Positions 56,333 through 64,000 of a DNA stretch of 64,000 nucleotides are shown here, piece after piece. The position numbers and the translations under genes are program-made. Source of the DNA: Stomorhina lunata. Lineage: Eukaryota; Arthropoda; Insecta; Diptera; Rhiniidae. The stretch covers positions 75,630,629 through 75,694,628 of the forward strand of contig OW121741.1 of NCBI GenBank assembly GCA_933228675.1, written 5' to 3'. The notes under the pieces are model-generated. The model did not search any database, was not told the DNA's origin, and saw nothing but the letters and a program-made list of their open reading frames with translations. Position 1 is the first letter of the stretch. Each line of letters begins with the position of its first letter.

Positions 56333-57626
56333 AAGAGTGCTCTAAATAAAATTTGTAGTTGGATTTTCTTAAATAAAAATCAAACCTTTTAATATAAAAA
56401 CTCTACAAAATACGCAAATATAATGGCATATTATACAAAATCATTTAGCATTAAAATGTTTACTTAGTACTCGGGTTTTGCAAAATTATCGACTTTTTTT
56501 CGGAAACCCTCCCATTAAAGATTTTACAGTTGCTTCTGATAACTTTTTGGAGCATGTGTTCCACCTGCGCTTAAAATCGGACATGTTCTTGGAAATCTTT
56601 CCTGTGTTTTTCAATTCCTTTTTTACCAGAGCCCAATACCTTTCCACAGGCCGAAGTTCTGGACAGTTAGGTGGATTTGCCTCTCGTGGTACAAAAATGA
56701 CATTATTCTTTGAGTACCACTCAAGTGCCTTTTTTCCATAATGGCATGATGCCAAATCGGGCCAAAAAAATGTAGTCACTCTGTGCTCTCTTAAAAAGGG
56801 TAACAACCGTTTTTGTAGGCACTCCTTTATATAAATTTCTGTGTTTATTGTGCCAGATGCCACAAATACTTTACTTCTTTTGCCACAACTGCAAATAGCT
56901 TCCCACACGAGAAACTTCTTAGGGAATTTTGTTTGTTTTTTTGTGCGAAACTCTTGCCGAACATTGCCCCGTTTATCAGCAACATAAAAATCTTGACCAG
57001 GAAGTTGAGAAAAGTCTGCCAGTACGTATGTTTCATCATCCATCACACAACAGGTGTATTTTTTATAAAATCAGACTTCAATTTTTTCGCTCGTTTTTTT
57101 GCTTCTAAGTTCTTTATAGCATTGCGATCTGTAACCTTTTGGACTTTGTATGTCTTCAATCCAGCATAAGCTTTGACTCTATGTGCAAAATTCGTAGAAC
57201 ATTTCACCGTACGAGCTGCTTTTCTTAAAGAAGTGTTAGGCGCTCTTCGAAAGAGTCGCTCGACTTCTTTTGCCTTACCAATATCTGTAGGACCTGTTTT
57301 CCTCCCTGATCCAGGTTTTCTTTCAATGCTCAGGTTTTCCTTATACCGCCAGATGGCATTAGAAACCGTTCGAGGGTCAACTTTCAAATTTTTAGCTATT
57401 TTTTTAAAAGTCCATGACGGATTTTTTTGAAAAGTTTTAATTATATTTTCACGAACTTTTTTTTCGCAGCCCATTTTGATTGAAATAACTATTGAAAATT
57501 AATAATTTCTAAAATAGTATCTGACATATCTATAGAAACTAACTTGATCAAAAAATAAATTATTTCTTGCACTATGGATAAATTTTGTCTAAAATAGTAA
57601 ATGCATATTTTTTTTAGAACACTCTT
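56333..57626 (-). mobile_element. DD37E Tc1/mariner-type transposon
   Basis: 1,294 bp flanked by TA (56331-56332, 57627-57628). The ends are AAGAGTGCTCTAA and (reversed) AAGAGTGTTCTAA, giving short inverted ends of about 13 bp. It is inserted in the Helitron-like element. Confidence 0.85.
56486..57474 (-). pseudogene. DD37E transposase with one frameshift
   Basis: Part one (57474-57043) starts MGCEKKVRENIIKTFQ, with a helix-turn-helix (IAKNLKVDPRTVSNAIWRY) and the GSGRK linker typical of Tc1-type paired DNA-binding domains. Near 57045 the frame shifts by one base at a TGTTGTGTGATGG stretch. Part two resumes at once with VMDDETYVLADF (first Asp), then TTFFWPDLASCH (second Asp) and CPELRPVERYW (Glu). 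There are 37 residues between the second Asp and Glu, the DD37E class known from mosquitoes. The end at 56486 follows a Lys-rich tail. All catalytic residues are kept, so a single indel separates it from an intact gene. It could be a true mutation or a sequencing error. Confidence 0.9.
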
Positions 57627-57639
57627 TAATTGATGTTTA

Positions 57640-57855
57640 ATAATAGCTTGACTGACGATTGTTTGAAGATTTTTCATGATTAATTGGCGATTTTATGACT
57701 GTAGTTTGATGATTTTTTGTCGATTGTTTGATGGTTGATAGATGATCGACTGACTACTGTTCAATGATTTTTTTATGATTGTTCGATAATTGTTTCACGA
57801 TTAACTGATTAATTATTAATTGATTACTATTTAACGATTGTTTGATAATCTATAA
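57640..57855. repeat. Degenerate GATTGTTTGATGAT-type short repeat
   Basis: Loose repetition of GATTGTTTGA, GATGATTTTTTG and similar phrases to the right of the DD37E element. No frame. Confidence 0.6.
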
Positions 57856-58110
57856 ATATAAAAAAATATTCGCGTATGTGTTGTATGTGGTTAGACATTT
57901 ATGGGCCCATTGCAAGCAAACATTAATTTGCAGTACAGCCAATCACTAAAGTCAATTAAATACATATGCAAATACATTCATAAGGGATTCAGGTAGAAAA
58001 TTAATAAAAAATATTTCATAATGTTAATTTTTAAAGAAATAGTTAGCACAGCAATAAGTAAAATTCTTTTACTATTAACCCGGGCAACGCCGGGTACAAA
58101 CAGCTAATAT

Positions 58111-58681
58111 ACAAATAAAGTTTAAATTAAAAGTAATTTAAATTCAATTCTACCCATTCTTTGAAACCAAATTCCAATTTTTTGGGTTGAAATTTAAAAG
58201 AAAAACATATTTTTCCCTGTACAAATTGTCTTTCTTTTGATTAATTAAATTTTTCATAAAATACATGACCAGGTCTTCGTTTTTTTTACGCTGTTTTACA
58301 CCAAATTAAGCAGCCATAATCATTTCTCATTAAGGAAAAACAAACTTTATTTTATTTAATTTTGTCCTTTCTATATCCTCTTGTCTCCTTTTACATATTG
58401 TATCTCCTTTGAAACTTAATTTTATTTGTTTAATAATTTTTTAAAACTTCTAGAAAAATTTCAAAATTCTTTAGAATTTTTTCCTGGTTTTATTTATTTA
58501 ATGAACACACACAAAAAATGTTTGTAGTCAGTTTTTTTAATCCACTTTAATGAATTAAAAGCGCGTTTTTTTCTATAATATCTCATCTACCGACCGGCTC
58601 ATTTAGAAGCTGACACTCATCCATCATTGCGTTGAAATTTAAGACACTAAATTAGATTTTGTGCTTTATTATCTTTCAGTT
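58111..58681. other. Noncoding spacer
   Basis: AT-rich with no supported frame; T-runs near 58437. Confidence 0.45.
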
Positions 58682-60326
58682 TTTTATACCCACCATCAAA
58701 AAGAATGGGGGGTATATTGAGATTGTCATTCCGTTTGTAATTTCCTTAATATTGGTTCAAAAATCAAAAACGATATATATTCTGAATCCTTATGAAATTC
58801 TAAGACAATTGAGCTATGTCCGTCTGTCCGTCTGTCTGTCTGTCTGTTGAAATCACGATATCGTCTAAACGAAAAGAGATAGCTAACTGAAACTTAGCAA
58901 AAACATTCTTTATCTATGAGAAAATTTTGGTATTGAAATTGGGCAAAATCGGTTAGCATTTGGCCATAGCTCCCGTATAACCTCGTCTAGGCTAATCGCT
59001 TATTTGCTAATAAATGACAAATTATGACAGTTATGATGTTAGAAGTTTTAGATAAGCACTAGGCAGCATATAAAATTTCATCGAAATCGGTTCACATTTA
59101 GCCATAGCTCCCATACAAAAAACTTACGAAAACAGGCTAAATTTCACCCAAAATACACTTAAATGCCAATAAATCTAAAAGTATAACAGATATAACCACT
59201 AAATTTGGCACAAGAAAGTCTTATATCAATGCCAGCCAGTGTGCAAAATTTTGTCACAATCGGTCACTATTTGACCTAGCTCCCATATAAAAAACTTACG
59301 AAAACACAAAAATACATAAAGAAAAGGTTGTTTATGTCCGTCTGTCCGTCAGATAAAAGCACGATAGCGCCTTAACAAAAAGAGCTAGAGGGACAAAATT
59401 TTACAAAAGTATTTTGGATATCTTGAAAAAGATGTGTGTTGAAAATGGACAAAATCGGTTCAAATTCAGTTAGAGCTCCCATATAACCCCGCCCCGGGAA
59501 ACACATTAATGCTGATAAATTGAATACAATTGTAATAGCTATGACGATTAAATTTAAAATAGGGAAGTTCTATGCAACTTTTGATCAGTTTATCAAATTT
59601 TATAGGAATCAGGCCATATTTGACTTTAGCTTTCATGTGAAAAACACTCACGGAAACCAAAACATTTAGCAAAGGCCAGTTAAAAGCTATTAAATTAGAA
59701 ACTATGATAGCCATGGTCACTAAATTTTGCAAGAATAAGCTCTCTTTATATACCAGCCAGTGTGTAAAATTTTGTTATAATCGGTCAACATTTGGCTATA
59801 ATTCTTATATATATAACATCCCCTTTTTATATCTACAATCAAAAAGATTTGGAGGTACATTCATTATATTAAGATTGCACCTATGAAATTATATAGGCAT
59901 CAATCAATGTTCAGCCCAGACTTTATATATGATGAATGCATTAGGAACTCATAACGAAATATATGGACCTGTCGTATTACTATTAACGTGTTTAGCCTAA
60001 CTACATGTTAATCACAACGAAAAGTACTTAACAACTTATTAATGTAAAACTATACCTGGTTATGAGACCGAATTTTGATCAAAGTAAATACTGGGGAAAC
60101 CACTAAAATATTTTTGAATGTTGAACTATAAAGCTACGGAAACCTAATTTAGTCCAAAGGTTTTACCAACAATACCAAATAGCTTAGCGATTTTTCCAGT
60201 TTTGGTCCAGATTTTGAATTAGCTGCACCCTTGTAGATATATGAGATATGTTTCTAAATTTAACACAACTTGATGGTGGGTATATAAGATTCGGCACAGC
60301 CGAATATAACACTCTTACTTGTTTTT
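58682..60326 (+). repeat. TACC-family repeat, best full-length copy
   Basis: About 1.64 kb, uninterrupted. Start TATACCCACCATCAA, then the CCGTCTGTCCGTCTGTC block. Six cores have AATCGG (or a one-base variant) at about 58947, 59085, 59259, 59453, 59607 and 59779, spacing 138-194 bp. The first module ends AACATCCCCTTTTTA and the second starts TATCTACAATCAAAAAG at about 59829. The end is the inverted TTGATGGTGGGTATA, the hairpin ATTCGGCACAGCCGAAT and CACTCTTACTTGTT. The start of the second module is a diverged copy of the element's own start, suggesting growth by duplication. Noncoding. Confidence 0.9.
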
Positions 60327-60893
60327 GTTTTGAAATAGTCAAGTAAAAGTACTTTTAGTATTTTTATGGAAAATCTCCCTTAAAAATTTTATAATTTTTC
60401 TGTGTTTTATGCTTTGATACCTGTGAAGTCCTTTGGCTTTCCTTTCTTCTTCCTTGAGTTTTTAAATTGTTTTAACACTCACTCCATTTACATTTAGCGG
60501 CGTTCCCTCTGTCGTTTTGTAGATAATTTCGTTTACTTTTAAATTCTTTTTATTCATTAGAATTTTTTTCGATGTTTTGTTTGACAAAATGACTTTGTCC
60601 GCAATTGATAATTTGATATTCACTCTTTTTTTTATTTCGCCGTTTTTTCTGGGGAGTTTAATTTTTGTCTCTGTTGTTTTTTGATAATGAATTTAATATT
60701 TGATTATGATTGAGAACATAAAGAAAGGACTTCTTTAGAAAAAGTGGTTGATTGATATTGTAATAAAATAAAAAAAAAATAAAAAGACTGTATCTTATAT
60801 GTGTCTTATATGCTCTAAGAGTTTTGAATGTTATCTACCTTATCCTCATACCTCAGTCTTTTACTAAGACCTCTCTGACTTAGATTCGTTTTT
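60327..60893. other. Unassigned stretch with a short open minus frame
   Basis: On the minus strand about 72 codons are open without an ATG start (stop at 60462-60464). They read LSIADKVILSNKTSKKIL, then VNEIIYKTTEGTPLNVNGVS. The codon use looks less AT-homopolymeric than the surroundings. I cannot assign it. It may be a retroelement scrap. Confidence 0.35.
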
Positions 60894-61222
60894 ATATCCA
60901 CCATCAAAAAGAATGGGGGGTTTATTGAGATTGTCATTCCGTTTGTAATTTCCTTAATATTGGCTCAAAAACCAAAAACGATATATATTCTGAATTCCTA
61001 ATTGAAAAATTATTATTAATCAGGCTTGAGTTCATTTTTAATTTTCAAATTATTAATTTGAAAATTTGAAAGTAATAATATGGAGAAAAACTGAAAAAAT
61101 TATTTTTGAACGCGGCTAGTGGATTGCAATTTCTGTCCCGCCACAGGACGTCATCAGCACTTAGCGCCCTCGACCACAGTCGAGTTATCAAATTGCAGAG
61201 ATAATCATCAATTTAACTCATT

Positions 61223-61322
61223 GAGTTTGATCGAACATCACTACGTTTAATTGATTGTGTGAGCAAAACAAGTAATAGGAGAATATACAATCAATTAAAC
61301 GTATTGATGTTCGATCAAGCTC
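61223..61322. repeat. Inverted repeat with ~36-bp arms
   Basis: The left arm starts GAGTTTGATCGAACATCA and the right arm ends TGATGTTCGATCAAGCTC, with a loop of about 28 bases. Just upstream a smaller hairpin, CTCGACCACAGTCGAG, lies near 61169. Part of a segment that replaces normal TACC sequence. Confidence 0.8.
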
Positions 61323-62175
61323 ACTGGAACTTAGTAAAAATATTCTTTATCTCTGAGAAAATTTTGGTATTGAAATTGGGCAAAATCGGTTCACATTTGA
61401 CCATAGCTCCCGTATAACCTCGTCTAGGCTAATCGCTTATTTGTTAATAAATAACAAATTATAGTAGCTATTTGGTATATAGAAGTTTTACACTAGCCCT
61501 AGACAGCGTGTAAAATTTCATCAAAATCGGTTCACGTTTAGCCATAGCTCCCATACAAAAAACTTACGAAAACAGCCTAAATTTCACCTAAAATACACAT
61601 AAATGCCAATAAATCTAGAAGTATAAAAGATATAACCACTAAATTTGGCAAAAGAAAGTCTTATGTCAATGCCAGCCAGTGTGCAAAATTGTGTCGCAAT
61701 CGGTCACCATTTGACCTAGCTCCCATATAAAAAACTTATGGAAACACAAAAATACATAAAGAAAATGAAAAGTCCGTCAGATAAAAGCACGATAGCGCCT
61801 TAACGAAAAGAGCTAGAGGGACAAAATTTTACAAAAGTATTTTGGATATCTTGAAAAAGATGTGTGTTGAAAATGGACAAAATCGGTTCAAATTTAGTTA
61901 GAGCTCCCATATAACCCCGGCCCGGGAAACACATTAATGCTCATAAATTGAATACAATTGTAATAGCTATGACGATCAAATTTAAAATAGGGAAGTTCTA
62001 TGCAATTTTTGATCAGTTTATCAAATTCCATAGGAATCAGTCCATATTTGACTTTAGCTTTCATATAAAAAACACTCACGGAAACCAAAAATTTTAGCAA
62101 AGGCCAGTTAAAAGCTATTAAATTAGAAACTGTGACAGCTATGGCCACTAAATTTTGCAAGAATAAGCTCTATAT

Positions 62176-62491
62176 TGTGTGAACCGCCGTGGTATAGCAG
62201 GTTAGTCATTCGCCTAGCATACCAGAGGTCCAAGTTCAATCCCCGGCCAGACTCACTTGAAAAAATAAATTTTCAAAAAAGCGGCGGTTCACCTCATAAC
62301 TCAGTTAGCCACTGGTTATTGAGTATTAGGCTATGTAAAACTTCTCTAACTAATGCATTTGCCGTTCGGAGCCGGCGTTAAAACGTAGGTCCCTTTCAAT
62401 GAGTCTAAAAATAGAATCGGATGCAGCTCATTGTCTGAGAGAAGTAACCCTTGTTCCAATTGGAATGTTGTCGGGGAATTATATATTATAT
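62176..62491 (+). mobile_element. tRNA-derived SINE, copy 2
   Basis: About 316 bp. The head GTGAACCGCCGTGG has an A-box-like GGTATAGCAGGTTAGTC, a loop CTAGCAT resembling tRNA-Ala(AGC), and a B-box-like AGTTCAATCCC. The tail GGGGAATTATATATTATATA is TA-rich. A 13-bp duplication ATAAGCTCTATAT flanks it (62163-62175, 62492-62504), the mark of target-primed insertion. The uninterrupted target is visible at about 37343-37355. It would be moved by an unknown LINE. Confidence 0.9.
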
Positions 62492-62785
62492 ATAAGCTCT
62501 ATATGGTTGGTATATACCAGTAAAATTTTGTTACAATCGGTCAACATTTGGCTATAATTCTTATATATATATAACATCCCCTTTTTATATCTACAATCAA
62601 AAAGATTTGGAGGTACATTCATTATATTAAGATTGCACCTATGAAATTAGATAGGCATCAATCAATGTTCAGCCCAGATTTTATATATGATGAATGCATT
62701 AGGAACTCCTAACGAAATATATGTTTAGCCTAACTACATATTAAACACAACGAAAAGTATTTAACAACTTATTAATGTAAAACTA

Positions 62786-63709
62786 TCGGGTGTTTTTTAT
62801 TGAGGTATAGAACTTTAAGTTGGCATCACTTTTTTAACTGGCGGCCATTTTGTCAGCTGTCAAGTGATTAATATTTAGTTTGGTTTGCCATTTCATCATG
62901 AACAGGTTGACAAAAGAACAACGCTTGCAAATCGTGCAAATTTATTTCGAAAATAATGGTTCAGTTCGCGAAGTTTACCGCAAGCTCCGTCCATTTTATG
63001 GTCGACATAATCGTCCATCAGAGCAATTAATTCGGTTAACCATGGATCGTTTTCGCACTACGTTTACTCTATGTGATAATACGCATCCGCAGCGACATCG
63101 AACAGTGCGCACCGAAGAAACAATTGCCGCTGTAGAGCAAAGTGTTGAAGAGGACCCGAATGAATCGATTCGCCACCGTGCACAGCAATTGGAGCTTTGT
63201 CCATCAACTTTATTGAAGATTTTGCACAAAGATCTTGGCTTGCGACCTTACAAGATCCAGCTTGTGCAAGAATTAAAGCCGCGAGACCATGCAATGCGTC
63301 GTGATTTTGGTGTATGGGCCGAAAATGAGATTGATCTCGATGCTGATTTTCATCGCAAGTTGGTCAATTGGCCACCAAGATCGTGCGATTTGACACCGCT
63401 GGATTATTTTCTTTGGGGATATGTGAAGTCGCTCGTCTACGCCAACAAACCAGAGACGTTAGGGGACTTGGAAGCCAACATTCGTGGCGTTATTGCCAAC
63501 ATATGGCCCCATATGCTCGAAAAAGTTGTTGAAAATTGGACCTGTAGAATTGGCTTTATTCGAGGCAGCCGCGGCGAGCACATGTTCGAAATCATATTTA
63601 AACATTAATGGCATAAAATTATCCTTCCAATAAACTTGATGGACATTAAAACGATTTTCTTGTGTTTTATTTCAATTCGAAGTTCTATACCTCTAAAAAA
63701 AACACCCAT
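62786..63709 (+). mobile_element. DD41D mariner element, internally deleted copy
   Basis: 924 bp, with ends as in copy 1 (TCGGGTGTTTTTTATTGA and reversed ATGGGTGTTTTTTTTAGA), flanked by TA (62784-62785, 63710-63711). The empty site AAAACTATACCCGG is seen in another TACC copy at 37648-37661, confirming the insertion point. Confidence 0.93.
62898..63608 (+). pseudogene. mariner transposase lacking the catalytic core
   Basis: 236 residues from the ATG at 62898. The N-terminal DNA-binding half is intact, including the segment broken in copy 1 (RPSEQLIRLTMDRFRTTF). After DADFHRK an in-frame deletion of about 125 codons joins directly to VNWPPRSCDLTPLDYFLWG. This removes the first and second catalytic Asp (FSDEAHF, QQDGATCH) and keeps the third. 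The C-terminus is normal. The product could bind the ends but not cut, so it might act as a repressor of related mariners if expressed; that is inference. Confidence 0.9.
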
Positions 63710-63963
63710 TATAACCGGTTATGAGACCGAATTTTGATCAAAATAAATACTGGGGAAACCACTAAAATATTTTTAAATGTTGAACTATAAAGCTACGGCA
63801 ACCGAATTTAGTCCAAAGGTTTTGCCAACAATACCAATTAGCTTAGCGATTTTTTCAGTTTTGGTCCAGATTTTGAATTAGCTGCACCCTGTTTCTGAAT
63901 TTAACACAACTTGATGGTGGGTATATAAGAATCGGCACAGCCGAATATAACACTCTTACTTGT

Positions 63964-64000
63964 TATATCTACAATCAAAAAGGTTTGGAGGTACATATTA
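63964..64000 (+). repeat. TACC-family repeat, start of another module
   Basis: TATATCTACAATCAAAAAGG continues to GGAGGTACATATTA at the window edge, joined head to tail to the previous copy. Confidence 0.7.

Larger units (their letters stand above)
54641..58110 (+). mobile_element. Helitron/Helentron-like element hosting a Tc1-type insertion
   Basis: It begins in a TATATC/TATA-rich tract, then TATAAATGTGTTTGTAAG, a TTTGTTTG run and GACCGATTTTGATGAAATTT. It ends in the hairpin CCCGGGCAACGCCGGG and ACAAACAGCTAATA. Such ends recur in insect Helentron-type elements, as I recall them. It has a ~143-bp tandem block and, in its right half, a DD37E transposon. No Rep/helicase frame, hence non-autonomous. 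Boundaries are approximate. Confidence 0.55.
60894..63963 (+). repeat. TACC-family repeat with SINE and mariner insertions
   Basis: Pieces 60894-61002, about 61317-62175, 62505-62785 and 63712-63963 line up with the copy at 58682. The gaps are a replacement segment with a hairpin (61003-61316), a SINE and a mariner. Start and end signatures are both present, and another copy begins directly after 63964. Confidence 0.8.

Overview
The window looks like repeat-dense, AT-rich DNA from a higher fly (Diptera, probably a calyptrate such as a blow fly, house fly or stable fly). This placement is an inference from the style of the repeats and the transposon families present, not from a host gene. I found no convincing host protein gene, rRNA or functional tRNA gene. 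Almost everything recognisable is a transposable element, a nested insertion, or a tandem array. For reference I name the dominant dispersed repeat the TACC family, after its terminus TATACCCACCATCAA, and a related one the CTTC family, after its terminus TACCCTTCACC.

Layout. 1-1070: TACC repeat pieces and a LINE 3' fragment. 1733-7244: three unrelated tandem arrays (about 21-, 11- and 19-bp units) separated by sequence with no recognisable genes. 7245-16023: a complete, apparently young BEL/Pao LTR retrotransposon on the minus strand, inserted into the 19-bp array. Its two 454-bp LTRs look identical and it is flanked by a GTACT duplication. It has an intact gag-pol frame plus a second frame downstream of pol, encoding zinc knuckles and a retropepsin-like domain that lacks the catalytic triplet. 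16463-21230: TACC copies, one carrying a TA-flanked MITE. 21488-24583: a hAT relic with an 8-bp duplication, holding a Helitron-like element with a ~132-bp internal tandem array.

25155-31055: a four-layer nest (CTTC repeat, then a SINE, then a Helitron-like element, then a DD41D mariner), followed by more TACC and CTTC sequence. 32095-33359: a TA-flanked DNA transposon with a LINE fragment and a tRNA-Ala-like sequence inside. 34976-43230: a mosaic of TACC copies in both orientations.

44664-54236: a ~9.6-kb near-perfect inverted repeat. Its arms are TACC sequence that runs without a break into long inverted ends of a Transib (RAG1-like) transposon, and its central spacer encodes an intact 678-residue Transib transposase. 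The element ends are CACAGTG, the same as the V(D)J recombination heptamer. 54641-58110: a Helitron-like element holding a DD37E Tc1/mariner element with one frameshift. 58682-64000: a full-length TACC copy, then another interrupted by a SINE with a 13-bp duplication and by a second DD41D mariner that has lost its catalytic core.

The genes do not work together as a pathway; each belongs to its own mobile element. The strongest candidates for something undescribed are the Transib-centred palindrome, the extra post-pol frame of the BEL/Pao element with a likely splice acceptor at its start codon, and the modular TACC repeat with its regularly recurring core.
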